DNA of 64,000 nt from Cyanobium sp. CH-040 (GTDB lineage: Bacteria; Cyanobacteriota; Cyanobacteriia; PCC-6307; Cyanobiaceae), in the NCBI RefSeq assembly GCF_024346135.1, contig NZ_JAGQCJ010000001.1, positions 477,236-541,235 on the forward strand, read 5' to 3'. The translations under genes and the position numbers were made by a program. Positions 27,966 to 36,685 of this stretch are shown in pieces. The notes below the pieces were generated by a model. The model ran no database searches. It was not told the origin of the DNA and was given only the letters and a program-made list of their open reading frames with translations. Every line of letters begins with the position of its first letter. Position 1 is the stretch's first letter.

Positions 27966-29126
27966 ATGGTGAGCACCCCGGCCCCCGGCACCGCTCCGGG
28001 GCTCGACGCAGCCGCTGGCCTCGACCTGCAGGCCAGCTTCGAATCGCTCCTCCAGGGCCTTGGTCTCAGCCCCGGCGCGGCCCATCTGCTCTGGCTCCCC
28101 CTGCCGATGGTGCTGGTGCTGGTGGCCGCCGTGGTGGGCGTGCTGGTGAACGTGTGGCTGGAGCGCAAGATCTCCGCCGCCGTGCAGCAGCGCATCGGTC
28201 CTGAGTACGCCGGCGCCCTCGGCATCCTCCAGCCCATGGCCGACGGCCTCAAGCTGGTGTTCAAGGAGGACATCATCCCGGCCCGGGCCGACGGCCTGCT
28301 GTTCACCCTGGGGCCGGTGCTGGTGCTGATCCCGGTGATCCTCAGCTGGCTAGTGGTGCCCTTCGGCCAGAACCTGCTGATCAGCAACGTGGGCGTGGGG
28401 ATCTTCCTGTGGATCTCCCTCAGCAGCATCCAGCCGATCGGCCTGCTGATGAGCGGCTACGCCTCCAACAACAAGTACTCGCTGCTGGGTGGTCTGCGGG
28501 CGGCGGCCCAGTCGATCAGCTACGAGATCCCCCTGGCCCTGGCGGTGCTGGCGGTGGTGATGATGAGCAACTCGCTCAGCACCGTCGACATCGTCGATCA
28601 GCAGACCGGTGCCGGCATCCTCAGCTGGAACATCTGGCGTCAGCCGGTGGGCTTCCTGATCTTCTGGATCTGCGCCCTGGCCGAGTGCGAGCGCCTGCCC
28701 TTCGACCTGCCCGAGGCCGAGGAGGAGCTGGTGGCCGGCTACCAGACCGAGTACGCCGGCATGAAGTTCGCCCTCTTCTACCTGGGCAGCTACATCAACC
28801 TGGTGCTCTCGGCCCTGCTCGTGTCGGTGCTCTACCTGGGGGGCTGGGGCTTCCCCCTGCCGGTGGAGTGGCTGGCCAGCTGGCTGGGCCAGCCGATCGA
28901 CGCGCCGGTGGTGCAGGTGATCACCGCCTCGGTTGGCATCGTGATGACGGTGCTCAAGGCCTACCTGCTGGTGTTCCTGGCGATCCTGCTGCGCTGGACC
29001 ACGCCGCGGGTGCGCATCGACCAGCTGCTCGACCTGGGCTGGAAGTTCCTGCTGCCGATCGCCCTGGTCAACCTGCTCGTCACCGCCGGCCTCAAGCTCG
29101 CCTTCCCGGCGTTCTTCGGGGGCTGA
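27966..29126 (+). CDS. ndhA: NDH-1 subunit 1 (NdhA)
   Basis: This 386-residue membrane subunit of the photosynthetic NDH-1 complex corresponds to NuoH and forms part of the plastoquinone pocket at the arm junction. It has about eight hydrophobic segments, with the hallmark loop [19 protein letters not shown] and [20 protein letters not shown]. It is the first gene of the ndhA-ndhI-ndhG-ndhE order kept in cyanobacteria and chloroplasts. The gap to ndhI is 121 bp. The complex works in cyclic electron flow, respiration and CO2 uptake on thylakoids. Confidence 0.97.
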   Translation: MVSTPAPGTAPGLDAAAGLDLQASFESLLQGLGLSPGAAHLLWLPLPMVLVLVAAVVGVLVNVWLERKISAAVQQRIGPEYAGALGILQPMADGLKLVFKEDIIPARADGLLFTLGPVLVLIPVILSWLVVPFGQNLLISNVGVGIFLWISLSSIQPIGLLMSGYASNNKYSLLGGLRAAAQSISYEIPLALAVLAVVMMSNSLSTVDIVDQQTGAGILSWNIWRQPVGFLIFWICALAECERLPFDLPEAEEELVAGYQTEYAGMKFALFYLGSYINLVLSALLVSVLYLGGWGFPLPVEWLASWLGQPIDAPVVQVITASVGIVMTVLKAYLLVFLAILLRWTTPRVRIDQLLDLGWKFLLPIALVNLLVTAGLKLAFPAFFGG

Positions 29127-29247
29127 CGCTTCGGCTCCCTGCCGGCGTCGGGCCATGTTGCCCCGCGCTTGCGCTGGCGTTTCCCGTCAATCCCACCCAG
29201 GTCCCCCTGCAGGGGGGCCATCATGACCCCGTCACCGCCTGAACGCC

Positions 29248-29856
29248 ATGTTCGGATTCCTCAAGAAAGTCGGCGACTACACCCGTGACGCGGTGAGTGC
29301 GGCCAACTACATGACCCAGGGCCTGGCGGTGACCTTCGATCACCTGCGCCGCCGCCCGGTCACGGTGCAGTACCCCTACGAGAAGCTGATCCCCTCGGAG
29401 CGCTACCGCGGCCGCATCCACTACGAGTTCGACAAGTGCATCGCCTGTGAGGTGTGCGTGCGGGTGTGCCCGATCAACCTGCCGGTGGTGGACTGGGTGA
29501 TGAACAAGGCCACCAAGAAGAAGGAGCTGCGCAACTACTCGATCGACTTCGGGGTGTGCATCTTCTGCGGCAACTGCGTGGAGTACTGCCCCACCAACTG
29601 CCTGTCGATGACAGAGGAATACGAGCTCTCCGCCTTCGACCGCCACAGCCTCAACTACGACAACGTCGCCCTCGGCCGGCTGCCCACCAGCGTCACCAGC
29701 GATCCCGCCGTGTTCGCCCTGCGGGAGCTGGCCTATCTGCCCAAGGGCGAGATGGATCCCCACGGCGTGCCGGACACCGAGCCCCGGGCGGGCAGACTGC
29801 CCGAGCAGGTGCTCGAGACCCTGCCCAAGGCCGATACCCCCGCAGAGAAGGGCTGA
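29248..29856 (+). CDS. ndhI: NDH-1 subunit I (NdhI), 2x[4Fe-4S]
   Basis: The protein has 202 residues. Two ferredoxin-like motifs, [16 protein letters not shown] and [16 protein letters not shown], ligate the two [4Fe-4S] clusters that carry electrons through the peripheral arm. The start [16 protein letters not shown] is typical of cyanobacterial NdhI. The C-terminal tail after residue 150 is variable. Its TGA overlaps the ATG of ndhG (TGATG), indicating translational coupling. Confidence 0.97.
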   Translation: MFGFLKKVGDYTRDAVSAANYMTQGLAVTFDHLRRRPVTVQYPYEKLIPSERYRGRIHYEFDKCIACEVCVRVCPINLPVVDWVMNKATKKKELRNYSIDFGVCIFCGNCVEYCPTNCLSMTEEYELSAFDRHSLNYDNVALGRLPTSVTSDPAVFALRELAYLPKGEMDPHGVPDTEPRAGRLPEQVLETLPKADTPAEKG

Positions 29857-30455
29857 TGACGATCGCATCCACCACCCAGCTGATCTGTTTCGCCGTTCTG
29901 GCGTTCACCGTCGTGGCGGGTGCCCTGGGGGTGGTGCTGCTGCCCAACGTGGTCTACGCCGCCTTCCTGCTGGGCGGTGTGTTCCTGTCGGTGGCGGGCC
30001 TCTACCTGATGCTCAACGCCAGCTTCGTGGCCGCGGCCCAGGTGCTGGTCTACGTGGGGGCGGTGAACGTGCTGATCCTGTTCGCGATCATGCTCGTGAA
30101 CAAGCGCGAGGACCTCTCGGCCATCCCCGGCCTGGCCCTGCGCCGTGTGCTCTCCGGCCTGGTGTGCGGCGGCCTGTTCGCCCTGCTGATCCGCGTGGCC
30201 TTCACCACCCCCTGGGGCAGCGGTCCGGAGCCGGTGGGGGACGAGGCCACGATCCGCATCGGCGAGCACCTCTTCTCCGACTACCTCCTGCCCTTCGAGC
30301 TGGCCTCGGTGCTGCTGCTGATGGCCATGATCGGCGCCATCGTGCTGGCCCGCCGCGATGTCTTCAGCCAGGACATCGCCACCGGCGAGAGCGTCGATCA
30401 GGGCCTGATCGAGAAGGCCCGCACCCCTCTGCTGCTGGACCGCTCCGGCCGCTGA
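29856..30455 (+). CDS. ndhG: NDH-1 subunit 6 (NdhG)
   Basis: This 199-residue membrane subunit is equivalent to NuoJ. It starts [20 protein letters not shown] and has five hydrophobic segments, including the signature AAQVLVYVGAVNVLILFAIM with VNKREDL after it. The last membrane helix ends AIVLARRD and is followed by a short hydrophilic tail. The start codon overlaps the ndhI stop. ndhE follows after 48 bp. Confidence 0.95.
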   Translation: MTIASTTQLICFAVLAFTVVAGALGVVLLPNVVYAAFLLGGVFLSVAGLYLMLNASFVAAAQVLVYVGAVNVLILFAIMLVNKREDLSAIPGLALRRVLSGLVCGGLFALLIRVAFTTPWGSGPEPVGDEATIRIGEHLFSDYLLPFELASVLLLMAMIGAIVLARRDVFSQDIATGESVDQGLIEKARTPLLLDRSGR

Positions 30456-30503
30456 TCCCGGCCGCACACCTGCCCTCTCACCGCTCCCACCTCGGTCCCA
30501 CCC

Positions 30504-30833
30504 ATGGATCTCTCCCTCTCCTCCGGCATCCCCCTGCAGGCGTTCCTGGTGCTGGCGGCGGTGCTCTTCTGCACGGGCGTGTGGGGCCTGATCAACAGCC
30601 GCAACGCCGTGCGCGTGCTGATGAGCATCGAGCTGATGCTCAACGCCGTGAACATCAACCTGATGGCCTTCTCCAGCTACCTCGACGGCCAGCTGATCCG
30701 CGGCCAGGTGTTCGCCATCTTCGTGATCACCGTGGCCGCCGCCGAAGCGGCCGTGGGCCTCGCGATCCTGCTCTCCCTCTATCGCAACCGCGACACGGTG
30801 GACATGGAGCGCTTCAACCTGCTGCGCTGGTAA
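30504..30833 (+). CDS. ndhE: NDH-1 subunit 4L (NdhE)
   Basis: This 109-residue, three-helix subunit corresponds to Nuo[21 protein letters not shown] contains the conserved membrane Glu used in proton translocation, and [20 protein letters not shown] contains the second. The ending [13 protein letters not shown] is typical for cyanobacteria. nadK starts 9 bp later, so the two are very likely co-transcribed. Confidence 0.96.
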   Translation: MDLSLSSGIPLQAFLVLAAVLFCTGVWGLINSRNAVRVLMSIELMLNAVNINLMAFSSYLDGQLIRGQVFAIFVITVAAAEAAVGLAILLSLYRNRDTVDMERFNLLRW

Positions 30834-30842
30834 GCCTTCCCC

Positions 30843-31763
30843 ATGCGCCTGGAGCGTGTCTGGCTGATCACGCGCTCCGGCAGTCAGGATGCCCACAGCC
30901 AGGCCAGGCGCTGCGCCGACGACCTGCGCGGCCAGGGGGTGTCCGTGGTCGTCGCCAGCTCGGGTGCGGCCGCCGACCCCTTCCCCGGCCTGCTGGCGAC
31001 CGAGGAGCATCTGCCCGACCTGGCCCTGGTGCTCGGCGGGGACGGCACCGTGCTCGGTGCCGCCCGCCATCTGGCGCCGCTGGCGGTGCCGATTCTCTGC
31101 TTCAACGTGGGCGGCAGCCTGGGTTTCCTCACCCACGACCGGGGGCTGCTCCAGCTGCAGGGCCAGCCCAACCTCTGGCAGCGCCTGCGTGAGGACCGCT
31201 TCGCCCTCGAGCGCCGCATGATGCTGGAGGCCCGGATCCACCGCGGCGACGGCGTGGAGGGTGAGCTGCACGACCACCATGGCGCCCTCAACGACTTCTA
31301 CCTCCGTCCCGGTTCCGATGAACTGCCGCCCACGTGCGTGCTGGAGCTGGAGATCGACGGCGAAGTGGTGGACCAGTACCGCGGCGACGGCCTGATCATC
31401 GCCACCCCCACCGGCTCCACCGGGTACGCCATGGCCGCCGGCGGGCCGATCCTGCACCCCGGCATCGAGGCGATCGTGGTCAATCCGATCTGTCCGATCA
31501 GCCTCTCCAGCCGCTCCCTGGTGGTGCCCCCGCGCTCGGAGCTGTCGGTGTGGCCGCTGGGGGAGAGCAGCCGCCGGGTGAAGCTCTGGAAGGATGGCGC
31601 CCATGCCGCCACCCTCGAGCCCGGCGACCGGGTGGTGGTGCGGCGGGGGGAGCACCCTGCTCTGATGGTGCAGCTGGAGCACAGCCCCTCCTACTACCGC
31701 ACCCTCACCCACAAGCTGCACTGGGCCGGCAGTCTGGTGGCGGCCCAGCCATCACACAATTAG
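30843..31763 (+). CDS. nadK: NAD kinase
   Basis: This 306-residue enzyme phosphorylates NAD(H) to NADP(H). The family signature [18 protein letters not shown] is at about residues 62-79, with [32 protein letters not shown] and [16 protein letters not shown] following. Cyanobacteria usually have two NAD kinases; this is probably the one closest to ndhE in the conserved ndhAIGE-nadK arrangement. NDH-1 and NADP pools are functionally linked, which fits co-transcription. The ATG at 30843 lies 9 bp after ndhE. Confidence 0.94.
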   Translation: MRLERVWLITRSGSQDAHSQARRCADDLRGQGVSVVVASSGAAADPFPGLLATEEHLPDLALVLGGDGTVLGAARHLAPLAVPILCFNVGGSLGFLTHDRGLLQLQGQPNLWQRLREDRFALERRMMLEARIHRGDGVEGELHDHHGALNDFYLRPGSDELPPTCVLELEIDGEVVDQYRGDGLIIATPTGSTGYAMAAGGPILHPGIEAIVVNPICPISLSSRSLVVPPRSELSVWPLGESSRRVKLWKDGAHAATLEPGDRVVVRRGEHPALMVQLEHSPSYYRTLTHKLHWAGSLVAAQPSHN

Positions 31764-31782
31764 GCCAGCGCAGTGCGGTGCC

Positions 31783-32397
31783 GTGGGCCTGGAGATCGAA
31801 CGCCGTTTCCTCGTGGTCGGCGGCGGCTGGCGCCGCCATGTGCGCTGGCAGGGCCGGCTGCAGCAGGGTTACCTGGCCGGCGGCGCTGACGGCTTCACCC
31901 TGCGCGTGCGCCTCAGCTCCCAGCCTGATGCCCCTGAGGCGCACCCACGCTCGCCTGGTGCGGACGCAGGCTCCGGGGACGGGGCCTGGCTCACCATCAA
32001 GGCTCCGGCGACGGCAGAGCAGGGTGGAGGCGAGGCCGGTCCCGGCAGTGGCCTGGTGCGTCAGGAGTTCGAGTACGCCATCCCCGCCGCCGACGCCGCT
32101 GCCCTGCTGGCGCTCACCACCCAGTGCCTGAGCAAGCGGCGCCACGGCCTCGACCTGGAGGGCGGCGACTGGGTGGTGGATGTGTTCGAGGGCGCCAATG
32201 CACCGTTGGTGGTGGCGGAGGTGGAGCTGAGCAGCCCCGGCCAGGCGGTGACACTGCCGGACTGGTGCGGGCCGGAACTCACCGGCCGGCATGAGCTCAG
32301 CAATGCCGCCCTGGCTCACTCGCCCCTGGCCTGCTGGCCTCCGGAGCGACGGGACGCGCTGCTGCAGGCCCTAGGATCGAACCGGAAGATTTCCTGA
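31783..32397 (+). CDS. CYTH-domain protein (triphosphate tunnel metalloenzyme)
   Basis: This 204-residue protein begins with GTG and shows the CYTH signature GLEIERRFLVVGGGWRR; here the third position is Arg (ExExR) rather than the common Lys. LQQGYLAGGADGFTLRVRLS and DGAWLTIKAPA are strands of the tunnel, and WVVDVFEGANAPLVVAEVEL is the second acidic strand. Relatives hydrolyse inorganic triphosphate or similar substrates; activity here is unknown. An insertion of about 25 Gly/Ala-rich residues near residue 50-75 is unusual. Confidence 0.82.
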   Translation: MGLEIERRFLVVGGGWRRHVRWQGRLQQGYLAGGADGFTLRVRLSSQPDAPEAHPRSPGADAGSGDGAWLTIKAPATAEQGGGEAGPGSGLVRQEFEYAIPAADAAALLALTTQCLSKRRHGLDLEGGDWVVDVFEGANAPLVVAEVELSSPGQAVTLPDWCGPELTGRHELSNAALAHSPLACWPPERRDALLQALGSNRKIS

Positions 32398-32407
32398 AGG
32401 TTACGCC

Positions 32408-32590
32408 TTGGTCGGGCTCTACGACAGTCACGGGGTGCTGCGCTATGCGGGGCGCGACCAGGCCGATTGCCTGGCCTACGCCGATCTGTTCGGGCTCGAG
32501 CCGGCCGCCTACAGCCTCGAATCCCTGGCGCTGCGGCTGATCGAACCCCACGCCCAGGTGCAGTCGACTCTGGCCGCTCCGATCGGCTGA
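32408..32590 (+). CDS. Small conserved cyanobacterial protein
   Basis: This is a 60-residue protein that reads MVGLYDSHGVLRYAGRDQAD, CLAYADLFGLEPAAYSLES and LALRLIEPHAQVQSTL. The pattern (a strand, then CLAYADLF) looks like a genuine small protein rather than chance, and it sits 10 bp after the CYTH gene on the same strand. I know of no function. Its stop lies at the first copy of a small repeat cluster. Confidence 0.6.
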   Translation: MVGLYDSHGVLRYAGRDQADCLAYADLFGLEPAAYSLESLALRLIEPHAQVQSTLAAPIG

Positions 32591-32662
32591 ACCGATCGGC
32601 TGAGTCGTCTGCCCTTGAGAGTCGTCTGCACTCATGAGTCGTACTCATGAGTCGTCTGCCCT
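32579..32662. repeat. Cluster of short direct repeats between the small ORF and pedR-like gene
   Basis: ccgatcggctga occurs twice in tandem, followed by three copies of gagtcgtctgc with spacing and two of ctcatgagtcgt. The cluster spans the convergent ends of the small protein gene and the pedR-like gene. It looks like local slippage duplication. Confidence 0.7.
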
Positions 32663-32682
32663 GGGGTTTGGCTCCGCTCCGG

Positions 32683-32976
32683 TCAGCTCACCCGCGTCGC
32701 CGTGTCCGAGTCGTTCGGCTCCAGGGCGCAGCAGTTGACCCCGTCACGGCAGATCTTGCCGTGATCCATGGCCCAGTTGAGCAGGGCGACGCGGTTCTTG
32801 GCGCCGGTCTTGGTGAAGATGTTGCTCACGTGGTTGTCCACGGTGCGCTTGCTGATCGTGAGCCGGTCGGCGATCTCCTGGTTGGTGAGGCCCTCCGCCA
32901 CGTGGGCCAGGATCTCCAGCTCCCGCTCCGAGAGGTGGCGATCCTGTGGCGGGCTGTGGTGTGGCTCTCGACCCAT
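32683..32976 (-). CDS. pedR: PedR-like LuxR-type transcription regulator
   Basis: This is a small regulator of 97 residues consisting almost only of a LuxR helix-turn-helix: LSERELEILAHVAEGLTNQE with IADRLTISKRTVDNHVSNIF. The C-terminal GKICRDGVNCCALE has the vicinal Cys pair found in cyanobacterial PedR, a redox-responsive regulator tied to photosynthetic electron transport through thioredoxin. Length and absence of a receiver domain also fit PedR. ATG at 32976 is used; a GTG at 33000 is in frame. It is divergent from metF. Confidence 0.75.
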   Translation of the reverse strand: MGREPHHSPPQDRHLSERELEILAHVAEGLTNQEIADRLTISKRTVDNHVSNIFTKTGAKNRVALLNWAMDHGKICRDGVNCCALEPNDSDTATRVS

Positions 32977-33022
32977 GCAGGCAGGCTGCCCCGAGAACAC
33001 ACTCTAGGCAGGACCTGGACCC

Positions 33023-33985
33023 GTGCATGATGGGGCCTGCGCCCCGAGGCACGGATTGCTGCTGCACCAGGCCCTGACCCGTGGTCGAACGGCGATCACG
33101 GCCGAGGTCACCCCGCCGCGGGGAGGCGATCCCGCCCGCACCCTCGCCGCTGCCCGGGAACTGCGCGGCTGGGTGCACGCGATCAACGTCACCGATGGCA
33201 GCCGCGCCGTGATGCGCATGAGCAGCCTGGCGGTGTGCCGGCTGCTGCGGGAGGAGGGCCTCGAGCCGGTGCTGCAGATGGCCTGCCGCGACCGCAACCG
33301 CATCGCCCTGCAGGCCGATCTGCTCGGCGCCCACGCCCTCGGCCTGCGCAACATCCTCTGCCTCACCGGTGATCCGGTGCGGGTGGGGGATCAGCCCACG
33401 GCCCGGCCGGTGAACGAGCTGGAGTCGGTGCGGCTCCTGCAGCTGGTGACCCAGCTCAACCAGGGACTGGATCCGGTGGCCGGCAGCCTCCCGGACGGCG
33501 GCACCGCCTTCTTCGCCGGTGCGGCCGCCGATCCCCAGTGCTCCAGCTGGACGGGCCTGCGGACCCGGGTGCGGCGCAAGAAGGAGGCCGGTGCCCGCTT
33601 CCTGCAGACCCAGATGGTCACCGATGCCCAGGCGCTGCGCCGTTTCGTGGAGGAGATCGCCGCGCCTCTGGACCTGCCGGTTCTGGCGGGTGTGTTCCTG
33701 CTCAAGTCGGCCCGCAACGCCGCCTTCATCAACCGGGTGGTACCCGGCGCCAGCATCCCCCAGGCCCTGATCGATCGCCTGGCGGAGGCTCCTGATCCGG
33801 CGGTGGAAGGGATCCGCATCGCCGCCGAGCAGGTGGCTGAATACAGCACGATCGCCCAGGGGGTGCACCTGATGGCGGTCAAGGCCGAGGAGCGCATCCC
33901 CCTGATCCTCCAGCAGGCCGGCCTGCGGGCCGAGGCGGCTCAGTCCGAGCGGTTGCCCCTGCTCAGCTCGCCTGGCTCAGGCTGA
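33023..33985 (+). CDS. metF: Methylenetetrahydrofolate reductase
   Basis: This is a 320-residue flavoprotein with a TIM barrel that reduces 5,10-methylene-THF to 5-methyl-THF for methionine synthesis. TAITAEVTPPRGGDPART carries the catalytic Glu region, then HAINVTDGSRAVMRMSSLAV, MACRDRNRIALQADLLGA and NILCLTGDP. QTQMVTDAQALRRFVEEI is the C-terminal signature. GTG at 33023 gives a slightly long N-terminus; TTG at 33056 is an alternative start. The 3' end overlaps the convergent NDP-sugar gene by 23 bp. Confidence 0.92.
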   Translation: MHDGACAPRHGLLLHQALTRGRTAITAEVTPPRGGDPARTLAAARELRGWVHAINVTDGSRAVMRMSSLAVCRLLREEGLEPVLQMACRDRNRIALQADLLGAHALGLRNILCLTGDPVRVGDQPTARPVNELESVRLLQLVTQLNQGLDPVAGSLPDGGTAFFAGAAADPQCSSWTGLRTRVRRKKEAGARFLQTQMVTDAQALRRFVEEIAAPLDLPVLAGVFLLKSARNAAFINRVVPGASIPQALIDRLAEAPDPAVEGIRIAAEQVAEYSTIAQGVHLMAVKAEERIPLILQQAGLRAEAAQSERLPLLSSPGSG

Positions 33986-35144
33986 GGTCGGTACCCAGCA
34001 GTTCGGCCAGGGCCTTCTGGTGGGGCGAGGGCTCGAGCACGTCCTGGCGCCTGGCGTCGGTGATCAGCCAGTCGAGGGCGGCTTCCTGCAGGTCGAAATG
34101 GTCGCCGTTGCGATCCACGCAGTAGCGGCCGAACACCAGCTTCTCGGCCAGCCGCACGCCTGGACCGATGCGTGAGTAGTCGAAAATGATCGAGTTGTCG
34201 ATGGTGGCGCCCTCGCAGATCTGGCAGCTGGGGCCGATCATCGCCGGGCCGATGATGGTCACGCCGTCCTCGATCCGGGTCATGCCGCCCACATACACCG
34301 GCCCCTGAACGTTGATCCGATCCCAGTTGGCGGCCACGTTCAGGCCTGTGTAGATGCCGGGGCGCACCTGCTTGCCGGGGATCTGCACCTGGCGCACCTC
34401 GCCCATCAGCACGCTGCGGATGGCCTGCCAGTAGTCGGGCACCTTGCCGATGTCCACCCACTCGAATTCCATCGGCAGGGCAAAGAAGGGAGCACCGGAT
34501 TCCACCAGCCTGGGGAACAGGTCTGAGCCGATGTCGAAGGGAACGCCACTGGGGATGTAGTCGAGTACCTCGGGCTCGAAGATGTAGATGCCGGTGTTGA
34601 TCATGTCGCTGGCGGCCGCCTCCAGGGAGGGTTTCTCCTGGAAGGAGCGCACCAGTCCGTTCTCGTCGGTGACGACGACGCCGTAGCTGCTCACCTGATC
34701 GCGTGGCACCCGCTTGGTGATCAGGCTGGCCATGGCCCCCTTCTCGCGGTGGCGGCGCACGGCCTCGGTGAGATCCAGGTCGATCAGGGCGTCGCCGCAG
34801 AGCACCACGAAGGTGTCGTCGAAGAAGCGCTGGAAGTTCTGGATCTTCTTCAGTCCTCCGGCCGAGCCCAGCGCCTCGCCGATCAGTTCGCCGTCCTCGA
34901 TGCGGCCTTCGAAGCTGTAGGCGATCTCCACCCCGAAACGCTGGCCATCTCGGAAATAGTTCTCGATCTCCTCGGCCAGGTGCGACACGTTCACCATGAT
35001 TTCGGTGAAGCCGTGCTGGCGCAGCAGCTCCAGCAGAAACTCCATCACCGGTTTCTGCAGGATGGGGATCATCGGCTTGGGGATCGTGTGCGTGATCGGA
35101 CGCACGCGGGTGCCCTTGCCGGCCGCCAGGATCATCGCCTTCAT
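33963..35144 (-). CDS. NDP-sugar pyrophosphorylase (nucleotidyltransferase) with left-handed beta-helix domain
   Basis: This is a 393-residue enzyme. The N-terminal nucleotidyltransferase domain has MKAMILAAGKGTRVRPITHT and PKPMIPILQKPVMEF, with a catalytic GDALIDLDL and the EWVDIGKVPDYWQA end. The C-terminal half is a hexapeptide-repeat domain (ANWDRINVQGPVYVGGMTRI and following). It makes a nucleotide-activated sugar such as GDP-mannose or UDP/dTDP-glucose; which one is not decided by the sequence. Such a sugar could feed the island's glycosyltransferases. The ends overlap metF convergently. Confidence 0.88.
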   Translation of the reverse strand: MKAMILAAGKGTRVRPITHTIPKPMIPILQKPVMEFLLELLRQHGFTEIMVNVSHLAEEIENYFRDGQRFGVEIAYSFEGRIEDGELIGEALGSAGGLKKIQNFQRFFDDTFVVLCGDALIDLDLTEAVRRHREKGAMASLITKRVPRDQVSSYGVVVTDENGLVRSFQEKPSLEAAASDMINTGIYIFEPEVLDYIPSGVPFDIGSDLFPRLVESGAPFFALPMEFEWVDIGKVPDYWQAIRSVLMGEVRQVQIPGKQVRPGIYTGLNVAANWDRINVQGPVYVGGMTRIEDGVTIIGPAMIGPSCQICEGATIDNSIIFDYSRIGPGVRLAEKLVFGRYCVDRNGDHFDLQEAALDWLITDARRQDVLEPSPHQKALAELLGTDLSLSQAS

Positions 35145-35189
35145 CGGCGCGAGCTCACATCGCTGGGATGGGCGAGCTTAAGCGGTGTG

Positions 35190-36119
35190 TCAGGCGGCGC
35201 GCCGTTCCCCTGCCGGTGCCTGAGCTGACCCGTTCTGGCTGATCCCCTCCGAAAGGGCCAGGGGCACCGGTGCCGGCGGGTTCAGCTGGGCCGCCGGTTC
35301 CTGCTGCTGACGGCGCAGGCTGAGCGGGCCGAACAGCCCATCGCGCTGATCGAGTTCCAGGCAGCCCTGGTGGCAGAGGAACAGCAGGGCCCAGAACACC
35401 CCCACCCGGTCGCAGTCCAGTTCCTCCTCCCCGGCGCCACTGACCACGCTGGTTCTCCAGGCCGCCACCAGAGTGTCGAACTCAACCCAGTCCTCGGCCA
35501 CGGGCCAGTGCTGCAGGAAGCGGCTGAGGGCGGCAGTGGTTTCCGGCAGCTTCTCGCGATGGGCCAGGGAGGCCACCTGCTCGATCGCCTCCCGCTCGCT
35601 GAAGCGGCGCCGCCGCCGGGCCGGCCGGCCCGGGCCGTCCTCCCGCTCCAGCTGCTCGGCGATGTCCTCCAGCTGGCGGATCAGCTCTCCGAGGGTCACC
35701 GGACGCTGCAGCGGCGGCGGCGCGACGGGCCGACGGCGCAGGTAGCGCTCCGGCCGCCGGGGCAGCGCCAGAGCTGGATCGAAGCCCCAGCTGTCTTCTG
35801 CGGCCTCCGCGGCCCAGTGGCTGTCCTCGTCCGCCTGGGGCTCCGGCAGCAAGGTGCTGGCCTCGAGCACCTGGGCCTTGAGGCTCACCAGCACCGCCGC
35901 CGCCAGGAAGGCCTCGCTGCTCTCCGCCAGGTCCTGCTCGTAGCTGCCGCCATGACCGGGGCGCGGCGGCACCAGCCGCGGCAGTGCGATCCGCTGGCGC
36001 AGCTGGTCCAGAAAGCCATCCACCACGGCGATCACATCCACATCCCAGGGATCGATCTCCCCCCGTTCGGCCGCGTCCTGCAGCAGCCGGATGGCCAGCC
36101 TGGCGCCTCCTTGAGTCAA
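35190..36119 (-). CDS. scpA: Segregation and condensation protein A
   Basis: This is a 309-residue kleisin subunit of the SMC condensin. ARLAIRLLQDAAERGEIDPW and DVDVIAVVDGFLDQL is the N-terminal ScpA helix pair, followed by AFLAAAVLVSLKAQVLEAST. The C-terminal VFWALLFLCHQGCLELDQRD is the winged helix that touches SMC. The middle is Arg- and acidic-rich. The only available start is TTG at 36119, because a stop precedes it in frame. scpB is not nearby. Confidence 0.88.
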   Translation of the reverse strand: MTQGGARLAIRLLQDAAERGEIDPWDVDVIAVVDGFLDQLRQRIALPRLVPPRPGHGGSYEQDLAESSEAFLAAAVLVSLKAQVLEASTLLPEPQADEDSHWAAEAAEDSWGFDPALALPRRPERYLRRRPVAPPPLQRPVTLGELIRQLEDIAEQLEREDGPGRPARRRRRFSEREAIEQVASLAHREKLPETTAALSRFLQHWPVAEDWVEFDTLVAAWRTSVVSGAGEEELDCDRVGVFWALLFLCHQGCLELDQRDGLFGPLSLRRQQQEPAAQLNPPAPVPLALSEGISQNGSAQAPAGERRAA

Positions 36120-36216
36120 ACCTCAGCCACCGGGGATGTGCCGCTCTGCCGTGCGGCGCTCACCGCACGTGCATGCACGCTACCGATCCCAGCCGGCGCG
36201 CACCAGCAACCCGTCC

Positions 36217-36588
36217 TCAGCCTGCGCCGGAGGCGGGATCGGCCTGGGCCGAGCTCTGGCCCGCCGCCGGCAGCAGGCCCAGCTGGGCATCCACCGTGGC
36301 GCGGTAGCGCTGCAGGTCGTTCTCCAGTTCCTGGATGCGCACCTGCTGGGCCTCGAACTCCCCCTGCCGCTGCATCGCCTCCACCTTGCGGGCCACCCCG
36401 GTCCAGACGGCGAACACCCAGGCGGCCGTGGCGCCGACACCACCGACCACCAGCAGCAGGGCGGCGAGCGGCATGGTGGCCTTCATGCCGGGCAGGAAAT
36501 GAACCGTGGTGGGGGCGGTGTTCTCGAGGGTGAACATCACCGTCGCCAGGCCGAAGCTGAAGATCAGCAGGAAGTTCAGCTGTTTCAT
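36217..36588 (-). CDS. LapA-domain membrane protein (DUF1049)
   Basis: This is a 123-residue protein with two membrane helices, MKQLNFLLIFSFGLATVMFT and PLAALLLVVGGVGATAAWVF, followed by a coiled coil RKVEAMQRQGEFEAQQVRIQ. This is the LapA (lipopolysaccharide assembly A) layout. The short loop ENTAPTTVHFLPG between helices is typical. ATG at 36588 is chosen; longer readings add non-conserved residues. It lies between scpA and ndhD on the same strand. Confidence 0.8.
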   Translation of the reverse strand: MKQLNFLLIFSFGLATVMFTLENTAPTTVHFLPGMKATMPLAALLLVVGGVGATAAWVFAVWTGVARKVEAMQRQGEFEAQQVRIQELENDLQRYRATVDAQLGLLPAAGQSSAQADPASGAG

Positions 36589-36685
36589 GGCGGGGAGCGC
36601 TCCAGCCAGGGAGCGTAAGCCCGGCGGCTCGACGGGGGAAATCCAACCCGGGCGCAACCGACCCGTGCGAATCGACCCTGGGGAT

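Noticed and set aside
29733..31721. 662-codon minus-strand frame opposite ndhG, ndhE and nadK
   Set aside because: All three genes on the plus strand are highly conserved; the antisense reading is His/Gln-rich noise.
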